From positions 1 to 36,946 of the forward strand of contig CAOOMX010000009.1 of the NCBI GenBank assembly GCA_948497845.1: 36,946 nucleotides of DNA, in the 5' to 3' direction. This document shows, one piece after another, positions 1-7,740 of this stretch. Source of the stretch: an uncultured Bacilli bacterium (GTDB taxonomy: Bacteria; Bacillota_I; Bacilli_A; RF39; UBA660). Numbering within the stretch: the stretch's first letter is position 1; each line of letters starts with the position of its first letter. Made by a program: the position numbers and the translations under genes. Under the pieces are notes generated by a model that worked only from the letters and a program-made list of their open reading frames with translations, did no database searches and had not been told where the DNA came from.

Positions 1-361
1 TTTCAGCTTCAAGTAATTTTATCTTTGTTTCTGCGCGTTCTAATTTTTCTTTATCAGAAAGTTCCCTTTCTAATTGTCTTCCCGAAGAACCTTTTCTAGT
101 ATCTGCTATTATTCCTTTGTCTTTATACTGTTTTCTCCATTTAAACGCAACATTATGAATTCTACATTCACCAACAATTTCTGGGTCAATACCACATTCT
201 CTAAAAATATCTTTCGGAAACTTTTTAAAATCTTCACATTCCTTAACTAGTTTAATTTTAAATTCATCAGTATAAGTAATTGCTTTATTACTTATATTTC
301 TAATCCATTTATTTTTACTTAATTTTTTTACTTGTGAATCTGTAAATAATATTTTTGACAT
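1..361 (-). CDS. IS3-family transposase OrfA (HTH protein), 3' end missing
   Basis: The frame starts at an ATG at 361 behind a GGTGAT ribosome binding site and is open to the window edge, about 120 codons. The product begins MSKILFTDSQVKKLSKN, continues with an ITYTDEFKIKLVKECE helix, a stretch containing WRKQYKDKG, and ends in a charged leucine/glutamate region typical of an OrfA leucine zipper. The order TYTDEFK...V...F.WR.QY is the usual helix-turn-helix layout of IS3-family OrfA proteins, which bind the element ends. In the family the transposase proper is made by frameshifting from OrfA into OrfB; that part is not visible here. The frame is intact as far as it goes, so the element could still be active. 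Confidence 0.8.
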   Translation of the reverse strand, partial: MSKILFTDSQVKKLSKNKWIRNISNKAITYTDEFKIKLVKECEDFKKFPKDIFRECGIDPEIVGECRIHNVAFKWRKQYKDKGIIADTRKGSSGRQLERELSDKEKLERAETKIKLLEAE

Positions 362-404
362 ATTATCACCAACTTTCCTTTATTATACACCAAGACAAAT
401 TAAA

Positions 405-452
405 AACCTATAAAGTAGGTCTCTCTTTTTTTAAGAGTCCACTTTATAGGTT
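405..452. repeat. 12-bp perfect inverted repeat inside the IS terminus
   Basis: AACCTATAAAGT at 405-416 is exactly complementary to ACTTTATAGGTT at 441-452, with 24 bases between. The right arm is the IS terminus itself; the left arm is an inverted second copy inside the element. In RNA this would form a hairpin ahead of orfA and could shield it from outside transcription. In DNA it may be a second transposase-binding copy. Confidence 0.7.
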
Positions 453-768
453 ACATTTTAAACATCGATTTTTTACTTTTTATTTGAAATAGATCACAAA
501 TCAAAACTGTAATCAAAACCATTGCCAAAATAACAAAGACCAAACGAACTATCGGAATTTGACTAATTCCCATAAGCAAATCACCAGCAACCCAGCGTCC
601 TGTCGATAAAACATTTCCCCCAAAATGGATAAAACCTAAATCATCTTCATTAATAAAGCGATTGCTAAAGAAAAATAAATGTGTTAAAAAAGTCATAATA
701 AAACTGCTATAAATTGCCGTTTTATATTTACAAAACAATTCTATAAAATAATTTTTTACTCCATCCAT
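451..768 (-). pseudogene. GtrII-like membrane glycosyltransferase, 5' fragment truncated by the IS
   Basis: This is an open frame of about 105 residues with two predicted membrane helices (near residues 15-35 and 72-92). An acidic loop after the first helix contains NEDDLGFIHFG followed by STGRWVAG. That arrangement (membrane segment, acid pair, then S.GRW) recalls the first part of GtrII-type polytopic glucosyltransferases, which modify surface polysaccharides and are several hundred residues long. The stop codon TAA is formed by the first bases of the IS terminus (451-453), so the rest of the gene is lost or lies beyond the IS. The ATG at 768 is preferred; a GTG precedes it. A good promoter is present upstream. 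The family call is moderate because only the N-terminus remains. Confidence 0.5.
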
Positions 769-826
769 CACTCAACACTCACAATCTAAAACATAATTTT
801 TTATTCTAATTATTCAATATGTTCAA

Positions 827-855
827 ATTATAACATAGCCATTTTTATAAAGCAA
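827..855 (-). promoter_or_regulatory. promoter for the truncated GtrII-like gene
   Basis: On the minus strand, TTGCTT (850-855), a 17-base spacer and TATAAT (827-832) preceded by TG form a sigma-A type promoter. It lies between the acyltransferase stop and the truncated gene, so that gene was separately transcribed. Confidence 0.55.
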
Positions 856-871
856 ATTTTTGTTTAAACAT

Positions 872-1702
872 CTAAAATCTAAAATAAATAAACGGATTAT
901 ACAAAGAACTAACTAAAGAACTTATACAAAGTACAAATATTCCTAAAATACAAATCTTTTTAACAATCAAATAAAATACATTATTATGAAATCTTTCATT
1001 CAATTTAGGAAGTACATTAAAACTAAAAATAATAGCAAATAACATAAAAGGTAGAGCAAACAATAAATCAGATTGACTAGCTACAAAAGCACGTAAAGAA
1101 ATTACATTATGAAAAGCCAGCATATTTTTTAAAATAATAAAAACATCTTGTAACGTATTTGCTCTAAAAAGAACCCAACCGATATTAATAAGGATAAAGG
1201 TAAAAATAAATCTTAATACTGATGGAATTTTTTTTATTCTTTCTTTAAGAAACGTCTTTTCTATTAATAATAAAAGGCAATAATAAAGTCCCCAGAAAAT
1301 AAAATTCCATGCTGCTCCATGCCAAAAACCTGTTAGTAACCAAACAATAAACATATTAACTATCCATCTTTTTTTACTCACACGATTTCCACCTAAAGGA
1401 ATATAAATATACTCTCTAAAAAAAGTTGTTAAACTAATATGCCATTTTTTCCAAAAATCAGTCACACTTTTAGCCATATAAGGATAATTGAAATTTTCCA
1501 AAAATTCGAAGCCAAACATACGACCAAGACCAATAGCCATATCACTATAACCAGAAAAATCAAAATAAATTTGAAAAGTATAAGCTAAAACTCCCATAAG
1601 CACAACTAAAGAAGAAAATTCATTTAAAGATGCCGAATTAAATACCGCATCCGCAATTAATGCCATTTGATTAGCAATTAAAACTTTTTTTCCCCAATCC
1701 AA
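872..1702 (-). CDS. MBOAT O-acyltransferase (AlgI/DltB-like), C-terminal part after a frameshift
   Basis: This is the second half of a membrane-bound O-acyltransferase whose first half is encoded in another frame at 1671-2297. Family hallmarks are visible: QIYFDFSGYSDMAIGLG, then FWKKWHISLTTFFREYIYIPLGG, then the conserved histidine in LTGFWHGAAWNF, followed by further membrane helices. MBOAT proteins of this type move acyl groups, usually acetyl, across the membrane onto exported polysaccharide. The apparent ATG at 1702 lies inside the gene; the true N-terminus is in the other fragment. Joining the frames at the A7 run (1685-1691) would give a protein of about 470 residues, the usual family length. 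The DHHW-family gene just upstream is its likely partner. Confidence 0.8.
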   Translation of the reverse strand: MDWGKKVLIANQMALIADAVFNSASLNEFSSLVVLMGVLAYTFQIYFDFSGYSDMAIGLGRMFGFEFLENFNYPYMAKSVTDFWKKWHISLTTFFREYIYIPLGGNRVSKKRWIVNMFIVWLLTGFWHGAAWNFIFWGLYYCLLLLIEKTFLKERIKKIPSVLRFIFTFILINIGWVLFRANTLQDVFIILKNMLAFHNVISLRAFVASQSDLLFALPFMLFAIIFSFNVLPKLNERFHNNVFYLIVKKICILGIFVLCISSLVSSLYNPFIYFRF

Positions 1703-2297
1703 TGATAAATCTTTCTAATCCTTCACCAATTTTTTCTAAAGTCTCTTTTCTATTTGTAAGCTGGTCTTCAATTGATTGATATGTAACAATTGGCCCAGCT
1801 ATTAGTTGAGGGAAAAAAGATATGTAAAGAGCTAAATTAAAAAAATTCTTTTGCACTTTTATTCTATTTCTATATAAATCAATTACATACGATAAAATTT
1901 GAAAGGTATAAAAACTAATACCAATCGGCAGCACAATATTTTTTATTTCAAAATTTACCTTAAACCATCCATTTATACTTTCTATGAAAAAATTTGTATA
2001 TTTAAAATAAAGCAAACTACTTATAATCAAAATAACGACTATAACAAAACTACAAAGCTTCATTTTTTTATTTTGTTTATGATCAAAATAATGAATAAGT
2101 AACCCAAAAATATAACTAACAAATACAGTAAATAACATCAAAAATATATACTTTGGCTCTCCCCACGCATAAAAAAGCAAAGAAAATACAAGTAAAATAA
2201 CATTTCTTAATTGAAGATACTTTTTAGGAGTAACATAATATAGCACTAAGCATAAAAGTAAAAAATAAAATATAAAAGTTAAACTGCTAAAAAGCAT
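1671..2297 (-). CDS. MBOAT O-acyltransferase, N-terminal part before a frameshift
   Basis: The product starts with repeated membrane segments (MLFSSLTFIFYFLLLCLVLYY...) and contains LLFYAWGEPKYIFL, an SYVIDLYRNRIKVQKN loop and LYISFFPQLIAGPIV, all typical of the first half of AlgI/DltB-type acyltransferases. The expected continuation FIIGLGKKVLIANQMAL is split: this frame reads FIIGLGKK then leaves the family sequence and stops, while the correct sequence continues one frame over. Removing one A from the run of seven at 1685-1691 restores a single frame. The start at 2297 sits behind GGTGAG; an earlier ATG at 2309 overlaps the upstream gene. The fragment is translationally coupled to the DHHW gene, which ends at 2299. 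Confidence 0.8.
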   Translation of the reverse strand: MLFSSLTFIFYFLLLCLVLYYVTPKKYLQLRNVILLVFSLLFYAWGEPKYIFLMLFTVFVSYIFGLLIHYFDHKQNKKMKLCSFVIVVILIISSLLYFKYTNFFIESINGWFKVNFEIKNIVLPIGISFYTFQILSYVIDLYRNRIKVQKNFFNLALYISFFPQLIAGPIVTYQSIEDQLTNRKETLEKIGEGLERFIIGLGKKSFNC

Positions 2298-2298
2298 T

Positions 2299-3462
2299 TT
2301 ACTCACCATCCCTAATTATATTAAATGTATCTGAAACAGCAAAATCAATATTTCCAATTAATAAAACCTTCGATATATCATTTTTCTTCACAAACTTAAG
2401 CAAATCAAAAGGTTCATGCATATCCATTTCATATGCTCTTAAATCAACATTATACGTCTTATTAAAATGACTTGCTAAAAGTTCATTAATAGCATTATCA
2501 TAAGACTCACCAATAATAAGAAGATTTTCTTTTTTTGGTTCATGATAATCAAATTCTATTAGCCCAACGTCCCAACCATAATACTTTCCATAACTAATGG
2601 TATCTGGATTCTCTTTATTTATTGTCTTATAATCACCATAAGAATCAACCTTTGTTCCATTTATAAAAACATCATGTTCTAATAAATTAAATTGATAAGC
2701 ACAAAAATTCTCAGTAAATATATCTGTACTTCCTGCAGAACTTGCTTTTGAACCACTCATAATGCTTTTCAAGCATATTTCCTTTTCATAAGAATTTGCT
2801 TCTTCTTTACTTACCATTTTTACCAAATCAGTATAAGCACGGTAAGAACCTTTATAATTCCAATGATGATCCGTTTTATAAAAATAATTCTTATATTCAT
2901 CAAAACTATCTATTTCAAATTTATTTGCAATTACGCGATTATCCAAGCCATCCAATAGTCTTTCAAAGACTCCAACTTTATCATTATTTAAAAAATTAAT
3001 ATCTGTATCTTTTTCAATATAATAAAAGAAAAATTTGGTATCAGGCAGTATCCCCACAGCTTTATTAATATTTTGTGACTTTAAATCGAGACTAGATTTC
3101 AAAACACTTAAGGAATTTGACCCATAAACTAGATAATCATTATATAAATAAATACTACTAGAAATAGAATAATATACATTATTTCTAAACAAAGAATATC
3201 CTAATGTTTTTGTTGAAAGTTCAGCATTTTTTAAAAATTTTTTCATTAAACTAGATAAAGGAATTTGATCAGATAATGCTCTTTCAAAATCATCTTGAAA
3301 ATCTTTCTCTTTAAATGAATCAATAGACAACTTAGGCAATAACACTGCCACTCTATTTTCATCATAAATAATTTCTGAAGGTTTTATAAGAGGTCTTAAA
3401 AATCCTCCTAACATAATTAATAAAACCATACCAATAAATAAAACATTAACCTTAGTTTTCAT
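2299..3462 (-). CDS. DHHW-family protein (AlgX/AlgJ-like polysaccharide O-acetylation partner)
   Basis: A 387-residue protein with one N-terminal membrane anchor (about residues 5-25) followed by an extracytoplasmic domain. The signature KTDHHWNYKGSYRAY gives the DHHW family name and corresponds to the Asp-His pair of SGNH-like acetyltransferase folds. A later stretch LLIIGESYDNAINELLASHF carries the serine motif (GES), completing a plausible Ser-His-Asp set. In alginate and other polymer systems such proteins receive acetyl groups from the MBOAT partner and place them on the polysaccharide outside the membrane. The MBOAT gene follows immediately, which supports that pairing. The start was chosen at the ATG at 3462 behind a strong GAAAGGAG site. 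No damage is seen in this gene. Confidence 0.8.
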   Translation of the reverse strand: MKTKVNVLFIGMVLLIMLGGFLRPLIKPSEIIYDENRVAVLLPKLSIDSFKEKDFQDDFERALSDQIPLSSLMKKFLKNAELSTKTLGYSLFRNNVYYSISSSIYLYNDYLVYGSNSLSVLKSSLDLKSQNINKAVGILPDTKFFFYYIEKDTDINFLNNDKVGVFERLLDGLDNRVIANKFEIDSFDEYKNYFYKTDHHWNYKGSYRAYTDLVKMVSKEEANSYEKEICLKSIMSGSKASSAGSTDIFTENFCAYQFNLLEHDVFINGTKVDSYGDYKTINKENPDTISYGKYYGWDVGLIEFDYHEPKKENLLIIGESYDNAINELLASHFNKTYNVDLRAYEMDMHEPFDLLKFVKKNDISKVLLIGNIDFAVSDTFNIIRDGE

Positions 3463-3490
3463 AATCAATTCTCTCCTTTCTATTTATTAA

Positions 3491-4465
3491 TTAGTGAGCA
3501 TAATAATAATTAACACATTGATATTGCTGCATCAAATCTTCTAAATGTGCATCATTTTTCAAAACAAATTTATTATCTATCTTATAATAAATATTACTAA
3601 TAACATCCGTTTGTGCCTTTAAATTTCCCATATACTTAGCATAAGAATTTCCCTCATATCCTAAATAATCAAAAAGTTCATTCATTAAAAATACTGGACT
3701 AATTGTTGATGCTTTTCCTACAAAAGATTTATCAAATATCTCTTTTGCAGCTCCATTAGCATGAATAACATAAGGAACAGAATAATAATTTAAAAAGCCA
3801 TCAACAGAGTTAAAATCAAAATTAATTCCCAACTCTTTATAAGTATAGTTATCTTCACCTAAGTAAGGATTATGATCACCAAAAAAGATTAAAACAGTTG
3901 GTTCATCATAATTATCTAAAAATGAAACTAAATCTTTTAAGGCAGAATTTGTATTTTTAATACCTTGCAAATAACAACTGAACGTATTATAAGCACTATC
4001 AGAATATCCTTTATTTTTTATATAAGTTCCACAAGAAGTCTCGTCTGAATAAGGTCCATGATTTTGATAAGTAACAGAGAAATTAAAATATGCTTCACCC
4101 ATTTTATTAACTTCTTCTAATCGATCAGTAATTGTGCCAAAAAATGTAGAATCACTTACAAACCATACCTTTTGAATGGAAGAATAAAAATTTTCATAAT
4201 TATAATACTCATCAAATCCCATATTGATATTTGCAGTATATCTATTGTAAAAAGACCCATACATTGGATGCATTGCCTCAGTAACATACCCTTGTTCTTT
4301 AAAATAAGATACATAAGAATTAGTCTTGCTTCTAAAAGTTGGGAAATGATAATATCCTGTTAAAAAATTTCTTTCTGTAACAATAGTTCCACCACCAAAT
4401 ATACTTACCACAATGTCACCACTTAATGAATTTTTTTTGAATATCATGCAAATCTTTATAAACAT
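3491..4465 (-). CDS. LTA-synthase-type (sulfatase-fold) transferase, C-terminal catalytic part after a frameshift
   Basis: The fragment contains most of the extracytoplasmic sulfatase-fold domain: IVVSIFGGGTIVTERNFLTG, where the T of GGGT is the likely phosphoglycerol-accepting nucleophile, FNFSVTYQNHGPYSD, and the metal-binding LIFFGDHNPYLG. Enzymes of this family transfer glycerol-phosphate, or related groups, from phosphatidylglycerol to lipid- or wall-linked polymers. The start at 4465 is artificial. The N-terminal membrane part is in another frame at 4416-5219, and the two join if one A is removed from the run of eight at 4431-4438. Being in a polymer locus, it may add phosphoglycerol to the surface polysaccharide or make its backbone; which of the two cannot be told. 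Confidence 0.75.
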   Translation of the reverse strand: MFIKICMIFKKNSLSGDIVVSIFGGGTIVTERNFLTGYYHFPTFRSKTNSYVSYFKEQGYVTEAMHPMYGSFYNRYTANINMGFDEYYNYENFYSSIQKVWFVSDSTFFGTITDRLEEVNKMGEAYFNFSVTYQNHGPYSDETSCGTYIKNKGYSDSAYNTFSCYLQGIKNTNSALKDLVSFLDNYDEPTVLIFFGDHNPYLGEDNYTYKELGINFDFNSVDGFLNYYSVPYVIHANGAAKEIFDKSFVGKASTISPVFLMNELFDYLGYEGNSYAKYMGNLKAQTDVISNIYYKIDNKFVLKNDAHLEDLMQQYQCVNYYYAH

Positions 4466-5219
4466 CTTCTACAAAATCTATTGTTCTAAATTTAGAAAAA
4501 TCATTATAGGCCTCTAGCATAACAGCAATAACATTTACCTTCTTATCACTTGGTATATCACTATAAGAATATTGACTTAAAATGTCTTTAGTCTGTTGTT
4601 CATCATAACCAGCGGGAATAGAATTAGTAATTTCTGTACTACTATAAATAAAAGGATAGATTAACCCTCTTATCTGTGATTGTCTAGTTGCAAGCCAAAT
4701 ATTGATTAAAGAAGTATCTCCGACCTTATCATATATTTCACTATTTGTATAAACCTTACGATATAAAACTCCTGCTGTAATAACTATAAAAATAATACTA
4801 ATAATACAATATTTATTTTTAACATTTATTTTTTTATAAAGTTTTTTTAACACAATTGTTGCAATAATACAACAAATAGCACAAATAATTGCAGACCTCG
4901 TAATAATTACTTTGTACCTACTCGTCATAACAAGAGCTTCTTTAAACAACGCAATGTCCTCCAACTTTAAAACATCATCTCTATAAAATAACTTTGTTTT
5001 ATTTATAATACCAATTATAAATACTAAAAGACTCGTTAAAGAAAAAGATAGCCACAGCCTTTTCGTTGCACACAATAATAACAGCATTACAATCAATATT
5101 GGTACAAAATTAAGAACTATTAGTAAAAAGCTATGCAAATAAGAAGAAATCATTTCATAATCAATATATACAGTAGTAAATGTAAAAGAAATCAATAAAA
5201 GCGCAAAAGCAAGCCCCAT
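4416..5219 (-). CDS. LTA-synthase-type transferase, N-terminal membrane part before a frameshift
   Basis: Five or so hydrophobic helices are followed by a short extracytoplasmic linker and the start of the catalytic domain, with the metal-ligand glutamate in VNVIAVMLEAYNDFS. The frame then leaves the family sequence (DIQKKFIKW, stop) at the A8 tract at 4431-4438, while the homologous continuation (KNSLSGDIVVSIFGG) sits in the next frame. The same frame is open upstream of 5219 to about 5390, encoding KWIGLPFIF directly before the first ATG, so the true start is probably further upstream but has no ATG or clear ribosome binding site. Full length would be near 600 residues, as is usual for the family. 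Confidence 0.75.
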   Translation of the reverse strand: MGLAFALLLISFTFTTVYIDYEMISSYLHSFLLIVLNFVPILIVMLLLLCATKRLWLSFSLTSLLVFIIGIINKTKLFYRDDVLKLEDIALFKEALVMTSRYKVIITRSAIICAICCIIATIVLKKLYKKINVKNKYCIISIIFIVITAGVLYRKVYTNSEIYDKVGDTSLINIWLATRQSQIRGLIYPFIYSSTEITNSIPAGYDEQQTKDILSQYSYSDIPSDKKVNVIAVMLEAYNDFSKFRTIDFVEDVYKDLHDIQKKFIKW

Positions 5220-5341
5220 AAAAATAAAAGGCAGGCCAATCCACTTTAAGATATTTAAAACTTTTCTTACATTCCAACACTTTTTAAAGGTAAAAAGAAT
5301 ATTAAACTTTTTTACAAAACTAAACTCACTAGGAATAGTCT

Positions 5342-5803
5342 TTAAGTCAATAAAACGTCTATAATATATATAATGACATTTTTGATATCTTTAATTTGCT
5401 CATGAAAAGTTTTAGTATCTAATAAATTATGTTCATCTAGTGTATAAGAAATTATTCTTTCGTCTGTCAAAAATGGTTTTACAAGCTCATAAAAAGCTTC
5501 AGCAATGATTATACTACTCTTTTTATTTTCTAAATCATGATACCAAGCATCTATATTCTTTCGTTTTAAATTTGCAAATTCTTTAATACATTTTTCTTTA
5601 TCTTTAACATGTTTTAAATAACTATGATATTTCACAAGCTTATTTTTATAAAAACGATCTAAAAAAATGCCTAAAAATGAATAAAACAAATGTATAAATA
5701 TGTATAAATACAATTTAAAATTTTTCTTACAACAAAAGAAATAGAAATCTTTATTTATATTTCCTTTATAAATAACCTTATTAAAATAATAAACATTTTG
5801 CAT
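5342..5803 (-). pseudogene. degenerate HAD-superfamily (phosphoserine-phosphatase-like) protein
   Basis: The 153-residue product begins MQNVYYFNKVIYKGN. In HAD-IB phosphatases this position reads NVYDFDKT-YDGD, with both aspartates essential; here D-F-D is replaced by Y-F-N. The next segment (FYFFCCKKNFKLYLY, a hydrophobic cap region, then AWYHDLENKKSSIIIAEAFYELVKPF) follows the family layout, including motif II near SSIIIAEA. The protein ends about 50 residues early, losing the terminal aspartate motif. It is therefore probably catalytically dead and decaying. It lies 15 bases after tagO-tagA with a GTGGAG binding site and directly before the LTA-synthase-type gene, a pairing I believe is common in such loci. 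Confidence is higher for the fold than for any remaining role. Confidence 0.5.
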
Positions 5804-5818
5804 CGTTTTTCTCCACTT

Positions 5819-7633
5819 CTATTTATCTTTATTTGCCTTCTTTACCTTCTTAACTTTAAATATAAATTTAACATTATTATCCCAAAATCTCTTTAATCTT
5901 TTTGGTTCTTTCATAATACGATATAACCATTCTAAATTAAGTTTTATAAAAATCTTTGGGGCTCTTTTTTTCATACCACTTAAAACATCAAAAGATCCTC
6001 CAACCCCTACAAATATACCTTTTTTAAATTTATTTAAATGTTTATATATTAATTCTTCTTGTAAAGGCATTCCAAGAGCTACTAAAACAACATCTGGAGA
6101 CATTTTTTCCATATGTTCAAATACACTATCTTTATCTTCTACATAACCATCCTGAGCTCCCACAAGTTTTACTTTAGGATATTTATCATGAATCATTTCA
6201 CTCATTTTATCTATAACTTCTTTTTTAGAGCCAAATAAATATACCTTTAGTTTTAATTCATTAGAATACTTAAGTAAAACCTCAGCGATATCCACTCCTG
6301 GAATTCTTTCTGCTATATCATATCCTAAAATATGTCCTGCTTTAACAAGTCCAATACCATCTGGAACAATTACTGTTTCAGAATCTTGTAACATCTCAAA
6401 ATATCTTTCATCCTTTTGTGCTAACATAAAAGCTTCTGGATTAGCTGTAACTACAAACATTTTCTTTTTATTTTTTAATGCTGATTTTAGTTTATTATAA
6501 AAATGTTCTCCTTTTTTAATATAGGTTTTATCAAACAATGGAATTAATGTTTTATCAATAACTTCTTTATTCATCCTGACACGTTCCTTTTCTTCGTTAT
6601 GATGTGCAAACAAAATATCTGTCTTTAACACTAAAAACAAAAGCATAATCATCAAACAAACATATAAAATAATAGCTTGTTGGTTATCTCCAATTACATA
6701 GAAAATAGATACCATAGAAAATAAAATATTGATAAAGTAAATAACAATAACAGTCTTTCTAGTACCAAACTTCATTTTCAAAAGCTGATGATGAAAATGC
6801 TCTTTATCAGGTTTACCAATTGATTCCCCTTTTAACAAACGTCTTAAAATAGCAAATAATGTATCAAAAATAGGAATAGCTAAAATAAGTAATGGCACAA
6901 CTAAAGAAGTAATAGTAGTCATTTTAAAACCAAGCAAAGATATAACAGCTATCATAAATCCTAAAAATAAACTTCCTGAATCTCCCATAAATATCTTTGC
7001 TGGAGGAAAATTATGTCCTAAAAAGCCCAAAGTTGATCCAAGCATAATTAAAGAAAGGATAATATCTAATCCACCAATTTTATTCATAATAAAGGCAATA
7101 ATTGCAATGGTACCAAAATTAATTGCACTAATACCAGCTGCTAAACCATCCATTCCATCAATTAGATTAATTGCATTAGCAGCTGATACAATAAATAAAA
7201 TAGAAAGTATCATACTAGCCCATACAGGAAGATTTAAATTCCAGCCTAAAAAAGTTATTTCATGAAAATAAGTACTTCCATAAATAACAACGATTCCTGC
7301 TGCTAAAATTTGAAAAAAGAATTTTGTTCTTGCACGAATAGGGTTTATATCATCAATAAAACCAACCAAAACCATAATAAAAGCTCCAAGCAAAATAGAA
7401 AGCATTTGCACAGTTGGATCCCCATAAATCATATAACCAATAATAAAACCACCAAAAATAGCTAAGCCACCACATCTTGGCATAGGAACACTATGTACTT
7501 TTCTTTCGTTTGGTACATCTATTGCACCAACATGTTTAGCTATATTCTTTGCTAAAAAAGTTAAAACATAACTTGATAAAATTGTTACTAATAAAATAAA
7601 ATAAATTGAATATCCATTTACTTCTAAATTCAT
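5819..7633 (-). CDS. tagO: bifunctional TagO-TagA fusion: polyprenyl-phosphate GlcNAc-1-P transferase plus ManNAc transferase
   Basis: This 604-residue protein joins two enzymes normally encoded separately. Residues 1-335 are a WecA/TagO/MraY-type membrane protein with about ten helices: PNERKVHSVPMPRCGGLAIF, the NLIDGMDGLAAG motif near 160 and FMGDSGSLFLGF near 217. Residues about 360-590 are a WecG/TagA/CpsF glycosyltransferase: VVTANPEAFMLAQ, PDGIGLVKAGHILG, RIPGVDI, VALGMPLQEELI, GVGGSFDVLSG and EWLYRIMKEPKR. By family, the first half makes GlcNAc-PP-undecaprenol and the second adds ManNAc, giving the WTA linkage-unit disaccharide. The epimerase that makes UDP-ManNAc is encoded just upstream. 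The C-terminus is lysine-rich. The start at 7633 follows a TAGGTG site. Confidence 0.9.
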   Translation of the reverse strand: MNLEVNGYSIYFILLVTILSSYVLTFLAKNIAKHVGAIDVPNERKVHSVPMPRCGGLAIFGGFIIGYMIYGDPTVQMLSILLGAFIMVLVGFIDDINPIRARTKFFFQILAAGIVVIYGSTYFHEITFLGWNLNLPVWASMILSILFIVSAANAINLIDGMDGLAAGISAINFGTIAIIAFIMNKIGGLDIILSLIMLGSTLGFLGHNFPPAKIFMGDSGSLFLGFMIAVISLLGFKMTTITSLVVPLLILAIPIFDTLFAILRRLLKGESIGKPDKEHFHHQLLKMKFGTRKTVIVIYFINILFSMVSIFYVIGDNQQAIILYVCLMIMLLFLVLKTDILFAHHNEEKERVRMNKEVIDKTLIPLFDKTYIKKGEHFYNKLKSALKNKKKMFVVTANPEAFMLAQKDERYFEMLQDSETVIVPDGIGLVKAGHILGYDIAERIPGVDIAEVLLKYSNELKLKVYLFGSKKEVIDKMSEMIHDKYPKVKLVGAQDGYVEDKDSVFEHMEKMSPDVVLVALGMPLQEELIYKHLNKFKKGIFVGVGGSFDVLSGMKKRAPKIFIKLNLEWLYRIMKEPKRLKRFWDNNVKFIFKVKKVKKANKDK

Positions 7634-7740
7634 AAAGATAACACCTACTTACTAATAATAGGATACCACAAAGTTCAAGAAAATAAAAGAAAAATGAAAA
7701 ATTAAGAAAGATTTTAAACGCTAGCAAACATATGCAAAAC

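Larger units (their letters stand above)
1..455 (-). mobile_element. IS3-family insertion sequence, left end (continues off the window)
   Basis: An IS3-type OrfA reading frame starts at 361 on the minus strand and runs off the left edge. Upstream of it, the minus strand carries a TG-starting terminus reading TGTAACCTATAAAGTGGAC from base 455, which looks like an IS3-group terminal inverted repeat. The neighbouring reading frame (451-768) is cut exactly where this terminus begins, which supports 455 as the outer boundary. A -10-like TATAAT lies at 382-387 on the minus strand. OrfB, the right terminus and the target duplication are outside the window, so the subgroup cannot be fixed. Confidence 0.75.

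Noticed and set aside
7634..7740. Promoter or riboswitch in the 107-base gap before tagO-tagA
   Set aside because: TTGAAC is present but no -10 box lies at proper spacing, and no known aptamer pattern is recognised; read-through from mnaA is enough.
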